The notes under the pieces are model-generated. The model was given only the letters and a program-made list of their open reading frames with translations. It searched no databases and was not told where the DNA came from. From CAVZZV01 sp963779845 (GTDB lineage: Bacteria; Bacteroidota; Bacteroidia; Bacteroidales; GCA-2748055): a stretch of 64,000 nt of DNA. Of the stretch, positions 24,906 to 33,034 are shown piece after piece. The stretch covers positions 1 through 64,000 of the forward strand of contig CAVZZV010000001.1 in NCBI GenBank assembly GCA_963779845.1. Direction: 5' to 3'. The first letter of the stretch is position 1. Every line of letters starts with the position of its first letter. Position numbers and translations under genes: made by a program.

Positions 24906-26201
24906 ATGAAACATTTGATTCTTTTATTAAACATTGTGTTTGTTCTCTCCCTTAACAGCAATGCACAGGTTATTAATCCCAAAGAGGCAGCGAAGCAAAA
25001 ATCAGAAGGATGGACAAATAATAAAATAGAGGAGGGAATAGACAGCGGTTTAGACAAAATAGATCAAGGTCTGGGCGGTTTGCTGAAAATGAAGAAAAAA
25101 AAGGATGCAAGTGAAAAAAACGAAGAGCTTGAAAATGGTGAAGAAAGCATCGATAAAAATCCCAGTGAAACCACTCTGGAAACTCCGCAGGATGTTAAAA
25201 AAATGCAGTTGCAGAGCACTACCCAATACGACTTCGTTCCGGGCGACCAGATTCTTTATTACGAAGATTTTTCGCAGGATAATGTTGGGGATTTGCCAAT
25301 GTTATGGGTCAGTAACGGGAGTGGCGAGGTTAAAACACTTAATATTGCCGAAGGAAAATGGTTTCACATGAATGGCGAAGATGCTGTGTATTGTTATACG
25401 AAATCAATTGAATTTCCTGTTAATTTTATTATGGAATTTGACCTTATTCCGGATGCCGATTATACCGATGGAAGTATTTTAACCTTTTACGAGGAATCAG
25501 AACACAGGGAATTAAATGCTGAACTCTATCCCGGATCCAAAGGGCTTCATGTGGTTATCGGCAGCGAATTATGGGAAACCAAGGGATATGATACTGAAGA
25601 CGATGAATGGCTTGAGGGACAGGGAAAGAAGGCTACTGTTGAAAGAGAAAATGTAAACCACATAATTATATGGGTACAAAATCGACGGGTTAGGATTTAC
25701 CATAAAGGTGAAAAAGTAGTGGATATGGGAACTAATATTTTCGCCGGAACTAAATTCAACCGATTCAGGTTTTCTGGTTGGGACCGCGCTAGTTTGCCAT
25801 ATATTGGCAACATTAAAATTACCACAGCGTCGCCCGATACCCGAAGTAAATTATTAACCGAAGGCAAACTAATCTCGTATGGAATATATTTTGATTCCGG
25901 TAAAGATGAAGTAAAATCCGAATCATTTGGTTCAATTAAGGAGATTGCCAATGTTTTAAAAGAAAACCCAGAGCTCAGAATAGAAATTAACGGACACACC
26001 GATAGCGATGGAAACGATGCCTCAAACCTCGACCTCTCAAAACGCAGGGCAGCAAGTGTCAAAAGTTATCTTGTCAATCAATTTCAAATTGATGCCTCTC
26101 GCATACTAACAGATGGCAAAGGTGAAACCCTCCCCATTGAAAACAATGCCACTCCACAGGGAAAAGCCAAAAACCGGAGGGTTGAATTCATAAAACTTTA
26201 A
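24906..26201 (+). CDS. OmpA-family outer-membrane/peptidoglycan-linked protein
   Basis: 431 residues. A signal peptide (residues 1-20, HLILLLNIVFVLSLNSNAQ) is followed by a charged linker, a middle domain resembling a concanavalin-like fold (FPVNFIMEFDLIPDADYTDG), and a C-terminal OmpA domain with the peptidoglycan-binding NGHTDSDG...LSKRRAASVKSYL motif. It is likely periplasmic or outer-membrane bound and anchored to the wall. The following gene starts 3 bases later and also encodes an exported protein, so the two form an operon. Confidence 0.85.
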   Translation: MKHLILLLNIVFVLSLNSNAQVINPKEAAKQKSEGWTNNKIEEGIDSGLDKIDQGLGGLLKMKKKKDASEKNEELENGEESIDKNPSETTLETPQDVKKMQLQSTTQYDFVPGDQILYYEDFSQDNVGDLPMLWVSNGSGEVKTLNIAEGKWFHMNGEDAVYCYTKSIEFPVNFIMEFDLIPDADYTDGSILTFYEESEHRELNAELYPGSKGLHVVIGSELWETKGYDTEDDEWLEGQGKKATVERENVNHIIIWVQNRRVRIYHKGEKVVDMGTNIFAGTKFNRFRFSGWDRASLPYIGNIKITTASPDTRSKLLTEGKLISYGIYFDSGKDEVKSESFGSIKEIANVLKENPELRIEINGHTDSDGNDASNLDLSKRRAASVKSYLVNQFQIDASRILTDGKGETLPIENNATPQGKAKNRRVEFIKL

Positions 26202-26203
26202 TC

Positions 26204-27040
26204 ATGAAAATAATCATTTCCATATGCTTGATATTTGTTGGCTCAGTACTATGGGCTCAAAACAGTAAATTGGAAGCAATTTATAATCAAATACCTCCCC
26301 TTCAGCATAAATTTTTGTGTAAGAACGCTGAATATTATACAGTGGAATTGGCTCTTTTCGAATCGTTGACCATTCAATTAGAGGAAATGAAAATTCAGCT
26401 TAATGAAGAATTAACAAAGAAAGGCGATGAAACATACAATATAATTTCTGCCGGATTTCCAACAGAGGAAGAATTGAGAGAGGTAGAAACACTATCAGAG
26501 ACAGCGCAGCAAGCTTTTTGGAAAAAAATAGAAGAGGATCAAACCCGAATTGAAAAAACGATTGCATCCAATAGTATAAAGTACCAGGACGAGAAAGAAA
26601 TACTCAATAAAAAAGTTGCAGAGTACCAAAATATGTTACTTGCATTTGCAGAAGAGTACAGCAAAGTAGATAATAAAGCAGGCAAAGTAAAGTCAGACAA
26701 AAGACAAAAAATCTATAACACTTGCATTGAAAATAATTCTTTAACCCTGTATGGAAAGCAGCAAATGGAAGAGATTAGCACGGAATTCTGTTCTGTCGTT
26801 TCACCAATCCTTCTTAAAAAACTAAGTTTTGAATTTGGAAACCTGAAACAAAACATGGCTTTGTACAGAAGATTAACCGTTATTGAACTGGCAGAATATA
26901 GTACGCTCACAGAAGAAGTTGTGTGTGAACTAAATACTGAACTGCTTGACTTAAATGATCTTGAAATTTTAGCGCAATTTATTACCCACTACAAATCTTT
27001 ATATGATATTTTACCCGGTGGGATTGATAATCAAAACTAG
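26204..27040 (+). CDS. exported coiled-coil protein of unknown function
   Basis: 278 residues with a signal peptide (KIIISICLIFVGSVLWAQ) and long heptad-rich helices, especially about residues 45-75 and 95-160 (Glu/Lys/Gln-rich). I do not recognise a family. It starts 3 bases after the OmpA-family gene, so it is probably made with it and may act in the same periplasmic complex. Confidence 0.6.
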   Translation: MKIIISICLIFVGSVLWAQNSKLEAIYNQIPPLQHKFLCKNAEYYTVELALFESLTIQLEEMKIQLNEELTKKGDETYNIISAGFPTEEELREVETLSETAQQAFWKKIEEDQTRIEKTIASNSIKYQDEKEILNKKVAEYQNMLLAFAEEYSKVDNKAGKVKSDKRQKIYNTCIENNSLTLYGKQQMEEISTEFCSVVSPILLKKLSFEFGNLKQNMALYRRLTVIELAEYSTLTEEVVCELNTELLDLNDLEILAQFITHYKSLYDILPGGIDNQN

Positions 27041-27062
27041 AATTAATCTTGTCCAACATCTT

Positions 27063-27284
27063 ATGAATTATCCTTTTAAAAAAGTTCCCAGACCTACATC
27101 AAGATTTGATATAGCAGACTATTTAGATAGCAACGAACTGATTGCAGAATATCTTAATACTGTATTGGCCGAAGGAAACGATTCCGATGTGATTACAGCT
27201 ATTGGACTTATCGCAAAATCAATCGGCATGACAAAGTCTATCAGCACGCATACCAGGCACTTAATGAGGTTTTTTGTCGCTTAA
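27063..27284 (+). pseudogene. HigA-like addiction-module antitoxin, broken
   Basis: From the ATG at 27063 the protein reads RFDIADYLDSNELIAEYLNT, then VLAEGNDSDVITAIGLIAKS and IGMTK, the front of the putative addiction-module antidote family. The expected helix-turn-helix (IAE.TGLSRE.LYKAL) is missing. From about 27237 the frame enters unrelated sequence and ends at 27284. No companion toxin gene is present. Confidence 0.65.
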
Positions 27285-27431
27285 AAAGGGAGTCTGCGCT
27301 GGCGGCAAACTTTTAGACAAGGAAGTTAAAGAGTTTTGTAGGCATACAGTTTTTTTCATCCGAAGAATGAGGGAAAAAATCGTTGTGGAGTAAAAAATTA
27401 TTAAAAAACAGTTGTATTTTAAAAATAGTTG

Positions 27432-27454
27432 TAGCTTTGTAAGCAATTACTTAC
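27432..27454 (+). promoter_or_regulatory. promoter and operator of the tetR-tauE cluster
   Basis: The -7 box TAGCTTTG (27432-27439) runs into the palindrome GTAAGCAATTACTTAC (27439-27454), five bases before the tetR start codon. The same palindrome, with two changes, recurs upstream of the exporter gene at 28064. Confidence 0.65.
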
Positions 27455-27458
27455 ATAC

Positions 27459-28049
27459 ATGGAAAAGCAAAGTACAGCAATACGACAAGAACAGATTAAA
27501 CAAGCGGTACTTCACATTATTTATACCGATGGTTTAAAAAGCCTTTCGACCCGTAACCTCGCAAAGCGCATTGGAATGAGCGAAGGAACCATTTTCAGAC
27601 ATTTTGCTTCAAAACAGGATATTATACTGGCCATTATAAAGGATGTACAAAATGATTTTATTGGTTCTTTACGAAAAATCGCAAACTCAAAACAACAACC
27701 CAAAGAAAGATTAGATGCATTTCTTTGCCAAACAGTAAGATACCTTACAAACAATAGGGGAATTACCATGCTCATGTTCTCGGAAGCCACCCATAATAAC
27801 GATGCAGATTTAAAAAATATCTTATTACAAATATTTAACAATCAAAAGAAACTGGTAAGCAAAATCATATTGGATGGAATTGCAATAGGTATTTGGGACG
27901 AGGGCGTTCCTGTTGAAAACTTAGCTATGCTATATATGGGGATACCTGTTTCACTAAATATCGAACTCGTTTTAAATGGGGGCGAATTCCAAATCGATAA
28001 CTTTTGCTCCCGTATGATGCAATTGTTATTAAAAATATTGAACAAATAA
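27459..28049 (+). CDS. TetR/AcrR-family transcriptional regulator
   Basis: 196 residues. The N-terminal helix-turn-helix (LSTRNLAKRIGMSEGTIFRH, about residues 28-47) is typical of TetR repressors, followed by a helical ligand-binding part. GTAAGYAnnTACTTAC palindromes at its own promoter and before the next gene point to control of both itself and the downstream exporter-porin genes. The inducing ligand cannot be told from sequence. Confidence 0.87.
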   Translation: MEKQSTAIRQEQIKQAVLHIIYTDGLKSLSTRNLAKRIGMSEGTIFRHFASKQDIILAIIKDVQNDFIGSLRKIANSKQQPKERLDAFLCQTVRYLTNNRGITMLMFSEATHNNDADLKNILLQIFNNQKKLVSKIILDGIAIGIWDEGVPVENLAMLYMGIPVSLNIELVLNGGEFQIDNFCSRMMQLLLKILNK

Positions 28050-28063
28050 TTTTTTTCCATAAG

Positions 28064-28079
28064 GTAAGCAGATACTTAC
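28064..28079 (+). promoter_or_regulatory. second TetR operator, before the exporter gene
   Basis: GTAAGCAGATACTTAC differs from the operator at 27439-27454 at only two central positions. It lies in the gap between tetR and the TauE/SafE gene, as expected if that gene has its own repressible promoter. Confidence 0.6.
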
Positions 28080-28156
28080 ATGCTTTAATAAAAAAAGGAA
28101 TCATGATCAATACAGGTTATTTATAACAAATAACAAAAAATAGTCATTATTAAGAT

Positions 28157-28909
28157 ATGCTTTATACCATTGTTTTTTTCATAATAGCATTTGCCTCATT
28201 TCTATTCGCCATGCTGGGCCTGGGAGGTGGAATGGTATATGTGCCCGTATTAAACTGGGCAGGTTTCGATATGGTATCGGTAGCCATCCCACTTGGATTA
28301 TTACTTAACGGCTTAAACACTGGTCTCGTGCTTATACCTTTTGGACGAAAAAAAATGGTGGACTGGAAAGGCGGTGCTGTAATGGCAGCCACTGCTTTGA
28401 TTGCCTCCCCCCTGGGAGCAATGACCAGCGATAAGCTTCCTGTACAGACACTGAAAATACTATTTGCTCTAATGGTTATTGCCGCTGCTGTGCGTACTCT
28501 CTGGGCATCTAAGTTGCCTGAACCGGATACCATGATGTCGTTTAAAAAGCGGAGTTTGATTGGATTTTTTGTTGGCGGTTTTGCAGGATTTATAGGAGGT
28601 ATGTTAGGACTTGGCGGGGGATTTATAATTGCACCTATCTTAATGATGATGGGTTATAAAACCAAAGAAGCTGCTGCAACTACGGCCTTTGTGGTTACTT
28701 TTTCCTCTTTCTCCGGTTTTCTGGGGCACATGTCGCAGGGCCATATAAATTGGTGGCTTACTGCAATTGTAGTTTTGGCCGTAATTATTGGCTCGCAATT
28801 GGGAGGACGTTACATGACCCAAAAAGCCAAATCGAAACAGGTGAAAATTATTTATGCAATCGTGTTAATGCTTATTGCAGTCAAAATGGTTTACGGGGTA
28901 TATGCTTAA
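28157..28909 (+). CDS. sulfite exporter TauE/SafE family membrane protein
   Basis: 250 residues with about eight hydrophobic segments and the two family repeats: FLFAMLGLGGGMVYVPVLNW near the start and FIGGMLGLGGGFIIAPILMM in the middle. Family members export sulfite, sulfonates or related anions across the inner membrane; the substrate is not predictable. It follows a TetR gene and operator, and the porin gene starts 2 bases after its stop, suggesting export through inner and outer membrane together. Confidence 0.87.
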   Translation: MLYTIVFFIIAFASFLFAMLGLGGGMVYVPVLNWAGFDMVSVAIPLGLLLNGLNTGLVLIPFGRKKMVDWKGGAVMAATALIASPLGAMTSDKLPVQTLKILFALMVIAAAVRTLWASKLPEPDTMMSFKKRSLIGFFVGGFAGFIGGMLGLGGGFIIAPILMMMGYKTKEAAATTAFVVTFSSFSGFLGHMSQGHINWWLTAIVVLAVIIGSQLGGRYMTQKAKSKQVKIIYAIVLMLIAVKMVYGVYA

Positions 28910-28911
28910 TT

Positions 28912-29907
28912 ATGAATAATCGGTCATTACATAGTTTTGTTTTATTGCTTTTCTTTTTTCAGATGACATCTGCTCAAGAACTGCCAATCAGAAGAGTAAA
29001 TTGGAATGGATATTCCCAACTTCGTTTTACCAGTAATTTCAATGAGGTTAATTCATTTGCCATGCGTCGGATGAAATTATGGGTGAATTCTGTCCCGGGT
29101 TATAGCGAACATTGGGGTTTCCATTTACAAACAACCATAACCAACATTCAAAATGAAAAGTTTTTTTTGCAGGATGTGATGGCTTATTACAAATGTGGTC
29201 AATTTACCCTTAACATGGGTCAATTTATACCCCATTATAGTTTACAACGATTTCAGCCCGATTTTGAGATTCCATTGACCGAACGGGCAATGGTAATAAA
29301 TTCATTAATTCCAAACGGTGTTTTGGGAGTGAGGGATATTGGAGTGGAAGGTAATTATACCAATCTAAACAAAACTATTGAATCCTGGGTGGGTGTTTTT
29401 AATGGTTATGGGATTAAAGAATATCGGTTTGATAATTCTGGGATCATGGTTACACACCAAACCGCTTTAAAAACTTTAAATGAACGCTTTACAACAGGTT
29501 ATTCAGCTATGTATCGAAAAGCTGAAAATCTGCAACAAAAATCTGTTTTGCCCGATTCAGTTCAATTTACAGGAGATGATTCACGCTTTAATTTTTTTGC
29601 ACAATATCAGTCAGCTAAATTTCAAATTCAAGCAGAATATTTATGGGCAAGCCTGAATAAAGAAATAAGCAACGGATATTACCTCTTGGCTACATTAAAT
29701 CTGGGAAAAAATCAATTGGTTGCTTCATGGGATAATTACAACGACCTGATTGAAGATACAGATAATTCGCGCGTTGTTCATTTGGGATACAACTATTTAA
29801 TTAATCAGGATAAATTGAAAATCATGTTTGACAATGGCGTTCAAATTAATAATGGAACACTGAACAATTATTTTGCAACCATTCAGTTACAAATCTTTTT
29901 TAATTGA
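28912..29907 (+). CDS. outer-membrane porin, porin O/P type
   Basis: 331 residues from the ATG at 28912, two bases after the exporter stop; the longer frame from 28750 runs inside the exporter gene. A signal peptide (SFVLLLFFFQMTSAQ) precedes a series of amphipathic beta strands with alternating hydrophobic residues, ending in a terminal Phe-containing strand (FATIQLQIFFN). The pattern fits phosphate-selective porin O/P proteins. Together with TauE/SafE it may form an anion path controlled by the TetR protein. Confidence 0.78.
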   Translation: MNNRSLHSFVLLLFFFQMTSAQELPIRRVNWNGYSQLRFTSNFNEVNSFAMRRMKLWVNSVPGYSEHWGFHLQTTITNIQNEKFFLQDVMAYYKCGQFTLNMGQFIPHYSLQRFQPDFEIPLTERAMVINSLIPNGVLGVRDIGVEGNYTNLNKTIESWVGVFNGYGIKEYRFDNSGIMVTHQTALKTLNERFTTGYSAMYRKAENLQQKSVLPDSVQFTGDDSRFNFFAQYQSAKFQIQAEYLWASLNKEISNGYYLLATLNLGKNQLVASWDNYNDLIEDTDNSRVVHLGYNYLINQDKLKIMFDNGVQINNGTLNNYFATIQLQIFFN

Positions 29908-29910
29908 GCA

Positions 29911-30030
29911 ATGGAAAAACCCGAACAAATCTTAACAAGAATAAAAATGGTGTTAGCTCATTTCGGAATTCGAAATAGCACTATTCAGCCGGAATTTCCG
30001 GCTACAGAAAATAAACGAATTATTCATTAA
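29911..30030 (+). CDS. 39-residue protein resembling a CDF transporter C-terminus
   Basis: Starts 3 bases after the porin stop. EKPEQILTRIKMVLAHFGIR, then NSTIQPEFP, recalls the cytoplasmic tail of CzcD-type cation diffusion facilitators (hfgI.htTIQ.E). It may be a leftover of a deleted transporter gene or a small independent metal-binding protein. No other transporter sequence is nearby. Confidence 0.4.
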   Translation: MEKPEQILTRIKMVLAHFGIRNSTIQPEFPATENKRIIH

Positions 30031-30049
30031 TATTTAAAATTTTGAAATT

Positions 30050-30652
30050 ATGGTAAATCCACAAGAATGGCTCGAATTCGGCCAAAAATTTCACGGGCAC
30101 AAATGCCCTGCTATGCCAAATGGTTTAAGAGTAGCCGCCGCTGCCATGAATGCTTTGGGTGTTGAACGCACCGGAGACGGAGCATTGCTGGCAATATTAG
30201 ATTTAGGAGAAAATCATTGTGCAACATGTTTTGCCGATGGTGTACAGGTAATTACCGGTTGCACTTTGGGAAAAGGCAATATTATTAAAACCCATAAAGG
30301 AAAATGGGCATTGACTTTAGTTGATAAAAAAACCAGCCGGGCTGTTCGGGTTACTCCAAAAGCTGAAGCAATGCTGGCCAATAAACAAACTTCCTTCTTT
30401 AAAGATTATCGCGAAAAAGGGGTACCGCCAACTCAGGTTCCTGACGAAGTGGTAGAGCCTTTGGTTAAAATGGTGATGAGTGCCCCGATTGAAAAGATGA
30501 TGAATATCTCAGAAGTGTTTGATTTCAAGCTTGAACCCAAAAAAGACAGCTTTAACAGTTTTGTTTGCGAAGAATGTGGTGAAATGACTGTAATGGAATA
30601 TGGACGAATTAAAGGGAATAAGAAAGTTTGTATGGAGTGTGCGGCAAAATAG
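30050..30652 (+). CDS. FmdE-family protein (formylmethanofuran dehydrogenase subunit E type)
   Basis: 200 residues. The FmdE core runs from KFHGHKCPAMPNGLRVA through ENHCATCFADGVQVITGCTL, with conserved His and Cys residues for metal binding, followed by a C-terminal zinc ribbon (CEECGEM...CMECAAK). The organism does not look methanogenic; FmdE proteins elsewhere are linked to molybdenum/tungsten or metal handling. It is the last gene of the TetR-TauE-porin group, so a metal or oxyanion role for the cluster is plausible but unproven. Confidence 0.82.
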   Translation: MVNPQEWLEFGQKFHGHKCPAMPNGLRVAAAAMNALGVERTGDGALLAILDLGENHCATCFADGVQVITGCTLGKGNIIKTHKGKWALTLVDKKTSRAVRVTPKAEAMLANKQTSFFKDYREKGVPPTQVPDEVVEPLVKMVMSAPIEKMMNISEVFDFKLEPKKDSFNSFVCEECGEMTVMEYGRIKGNKKVCMECAAK

Positions 30653-30694
30653 TAGTATTGAAGCTTTGATTTTTTTTTATGGCGGGGATCCCCC

Positions 30695-30790
30695 AATACC
30701 ATACCTGTTCCGTTCCATGCATCCAAAGAAATGAAAAAAGGAACTTTGCAAGCTATCCTAAAGCTCGCCAACATTGAATTAAAGACATGA
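30695..30790 (+). pseudogene. HicA-type toxin, C-terminal remnant
   Basis: Reads TIPVPFHASKEMKKGTLQAI then LKLANIELKT and stop. This is the closing helix region of HicA mRNA interferases (pvH...ELk.GTLr.IL..a.i). The catalytic His front part is missing. Confidence 0.55.
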
Positions 30791-31287
30791 GGGCGACAAA
30801 TGATCTATTATTCCTATCATAGTGAGGGATCATCAAAATGATCCAGATCAGGAATCTTATATTCCGTGCTTTGAAAGACTTTAGTAGAATGATAAAACAG
30901 GTAAAGCAAGAGAAATGTAAGGAAAAGGTTCTCGGGGAGGTTGAAAAATAAACGTCTTTTCAGGAGCGCCCACCAAACCGCCAAAAGAACTTGTGAACGA
31001 CTTTATTACCGGTAAGCTTACCCTGAATGCCAGCTATTGTAACCATGACGGCTCCCACCAATGCCATGATTGAGTTATAAAACAAATTACCTTATTACCG
31101 GAAATCCCCTCCAGAATTGGGGAGGATATTATTTTCATTTATTTCTATATATTTGGTAAAAAATTCTAAGATTATTGCTTAGCTGCCACCAATATCCATA
31201 CACTATACCGGAAAAATAGGACATATATTTTTATCTTTGATTGAAGAAGGGAAATAGTGAGGTAAAGGAACAGGCAGATATACAAAG
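30791..31287. other. gene-poor stretch of decayed sequence
   Basis: No complete gene. One rightward frame near 30972-31070 reads GAPTKPPKELVNDFITGKLT, then LNASYCNHDGSHQCHD and stop, an unrecognised remnant with a Cys/His cluster. A weak hairpin (CCTCC/GGAGG) follows at about 31105-31123. Confidence 0.35.
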
Positions 31288-31455
31288 GTTGTGGTGCAAA
31301 GAGTATCGGCAATTAGTGCAACTGCAAGAAAACTTGCCGTAATTATTTGGAACATGATTGTTAAAGGTATTCCATACCTTAATCCTGAAGGATATCTTTT
31401 CCTTGACCAAAAGAAAACTTGGAATGGTGAAAAGAATTCAAAAGTAAATCGCTAA
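31288..31455 (+). pseudogene. IS110-family transposase, C-terminal remnant
   Basis: 55 residues: VVQRVSAISATARKLAVIIW, then NMIVKGIPYLN, closing at 31455. The A..A.ARKLAVI.wNM block is the end of IS110/IS116-type transposases. It is a different remnant from the one at 15547, which ends in another family variant. Confidence 0.6.
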
Positions 31456-31548
31456 ATTTGATTTAACAGCGGATGATTTAGGAATTGTATCAACGTGATT
31501 TGCAATGTTTTACAAAAACGTTAGTTATAATTGAAAAAAACTGAGAAA

Positions 31549-32085
31549 ATGAAAAATAGAGTATTGACAACAATTATTTTCACAGCTTTAATAATAGGAA
31601 GTTGTAATTTTGTATCAAACAAACAAAATAATATGAAAGAAGAGAAAGAGCTCAAAAAAGAATCAGATAAAACACCGAGAGTTACAGGAATTGGTGGCAT
31701 TTTCTTCTTCTCAGACAATCCTGAAAAGACGAGAGAATGGTATGCGGAAAACTTAGGACTTGAAGTAAATGAATGGGGTTCAAGTTTTGAGTTTAGAAAT
31801 GCCAACCGACCTAACGAAATAAATTATCTCCAATGGAGTCCTTTTAAGAAAGGTAGCGAGTACTTCGCCCCATCAAAAAAGGAATTTATGATAAACTACA
31901 GAGTACAAAACATAGTGGGATTTGTAGACAAACTCAAAGAAAACGGAGTAACCATAGTTGACAGTATTGAAACCTATGACTATGGGAAATTTGTGCACAT
32001 AATGGACGCAGAAGGAAACAAAATCGAACTTTGGGAGCCGATTGACAGTGTGTTTACCGAAATGGGTGGAAATACAACTAAATAA
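31549..32085 (+). CDS. VOC-fold (glyoxalase-like) protein with lipoprotein signal
   Basis: 178 residues from the ATG at 31549 (an in-frame start at 31531 adds six). A signal sequence with lipobox (TALIIGSC, Cys at about residue 19), then a charged linker, then a single vicinal-oxygen-chelate domain: ITGIGGIFFF-like opening (VTGIGGIFFFSDNPEKTREW), central YRVQNI and closing HIMDAEGNKIELWEP. VOC proteins usually act in the cytoplasm as dimers; here the lipobox predicts an envelope-anchored form. The function is unknown. Confidence 0.78.
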   Translation: MKNRVLTTIIFTALIIGSCNFVSNKQNNMKEEKELKKESDKTPRVTGIGGIFFFSDNPEKTREWYAENLGLEVNEWGSSFEFRNANRPNEINYLQWSPFKKGSEYFAPSKKEFMINYRVQNIVGFVDKLKENGVTIVDSIETYDYGKFVHIMDAEGNKIELWEPIDSVFTEMGGNTTK

Positions 32086-32293
32086 ATTTCAACGCGATAA
32101 ATCTCTAAAGAAAATTCTATTGACCGCTTTGTCAATAGGACTAATTATTGGTTTTACAAGTGATTTTCCACAAATGAATTGGTTTATGTTCCCTCTAAAA
32201 TATACTTTGCCAAATGTTTTCGACCACATAATTTCATTTTCTTTACTTGGATGGCTTATAGGCCTTTACACTTTTAAAACGGACAAAAAATGA
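32042..32293 (+). CDS. small membrane protein of unknown function
   Basis: Up to 83 residues with two hydrophobic segments (KKILLTALSIGLIIGF and HIISFSLLGWLIGLY). The ATG at 32042 overlaps the VOC gene by 44 bases, and the next in-frame ATG (32174) would remove the first segment, so the start is uncertain. Its stop overlaps the start of the next gene (ATGA), suggesting a coupled operon. Confidence 0.5.
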   Translation: MTVCLPKWVEIQLNKFQRDKSLKKILLTALSIGLIIGFTSDFPQMNWFMFPLKYTLPNVFDHIISFSLLGWLIGLYTFKTDKK

Positions 32294-32574
32294 GCGAAGA
32301 ACGCATTTTGACAAAACATCCGCAAGGAAAAGACGGAGTGAATATACTCAAGAGAAGATATGACACCATAAAGGAATTTATCATAAAGACAATCGAAAAA
32401 TATGATGAAATAACTTATGATAGATTATCGGATTTGGCAGTAGAAAAATTGAGTAGCACATTTGATGGAAAAGTGGTTTGGTACATTGTAACTGTCAAAC
32501 TTGATTTGGAGGCTCGGAATATTATTGAGCGTATCCCGAAAACAAGTCCACACAAATTACGGATGAAAAAATAA
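32290..32574 (+). CDS. DUF6958-like small protein
   Basis: 94 residues, soluble, resembling the DUF6958 family (start EERILTKHPQGKDGVNILKRRYDTIK). The middle looks like a winged-helix-type helical bundle (YDRLSDLAVEKLSSTF...GKVVWYIVTVKLDLEARNII). The function of the family is not known to me. It overlaps the upstream gene by four bases. Confidence 0.6.
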   Translation: MSEERILTKHPQGKDGVNILKRRYDTIKEFIIKTIEKYDEITYDRLSDLAVEKLSSTFDGKVVWYIVTVKLDLEARNIIERIPKTSPHKLRMKK

Positions 32575-32585
32575 CGACACGCAAA

Positions 32586-32726
32586 TCGAGTAGACGGCTC
32601 CGCCAGCTAAAGCTGACGGAGTGCGCCTCTCACACCACCGTATCCCGATGGAATAATCGGGACAGGCTATACGGGCCACGTATATGCTTACGCCGAAGCT
32701 TCAGCATAGGCGCTATGGCGGTTCAT
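32586..32726 (-). mobile_element. group II intron 3'-end remnant (domains V/VI), degraded
   Basis: Read leftward: GAACCGCC ... ATACGGTGGTGTGAGAGGCG, then CTCCGTCAG ... CTGGCGGAG, then CCGTCTACTCGATT. This order matches the domain V, VI and 3' border region of bacterial group II introns from Bacteroidota. Domain V is disrupted by two small hairpins (TATGCTGAAG...GCATA and TCCCGATTATTCCATCGGGA). No reverse transcriptase gene is nearby. Recognition is by memory of the pattern and not proven. Confidence 0.45.
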
Positions 32727-32822
32727 CAAATTAACAAATATATTGGTAGGCTAAAAGAATTGTGGTATTTAATCCCGCACTACCAATAGCCGAGACAGTT
32801 GTGCGGCATGCAAATGAACCGC
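32718..32822 (+). repeat. two-arm palindrome next to the intron remnant
   Basis: GCGGTTCAT (32718) pairs with ATGAACCGC (32814), and inside it TATTGGTAG (32741) pairs with CTACCAATA (32780). The two-armed shape and the GTTGTGC at 32799 resemble the attC-like sites of the cassette region. Confidence 0.45.
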
Positions 32823-32849
32823 AATGGAAAAAATCAAAACTTCATATAA

Positions 32850-32990
32850 ATGAAAAAAATTTGTTTTGTAATAATGGGTGTACTAATAAATTATAGCGGT
32901 TGCACAAAACACTGGCATAAGGAGGGAATTCCAACATCCATCAACATTGCGGAATTGAAAAGGATTTTTGAAGTAAACAGGGAGAATTAA
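32850..32990 (+). CDS. short lipoprotein, 46 residues
   Basis: A signal-like start (KKICFVIMGVLINYSGC) with a lipobox Cys at residue 18, followed by only about 28 residues. It may be the front of a truncated lipoprotein gene or a real small lipoprotein. It lies 44 bases before the TIM-barrel gene on the same strand. Confidence 0.4.
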   Translation: MKKICFVIMGVLINYSGCTKHWHKEGIPTSINIAELKRIFEVNREN

Positions 32991-33034
32991 AATTAATGCT
33001 TATAGTGACACCCATAAATTAACGATAAAAGGAT

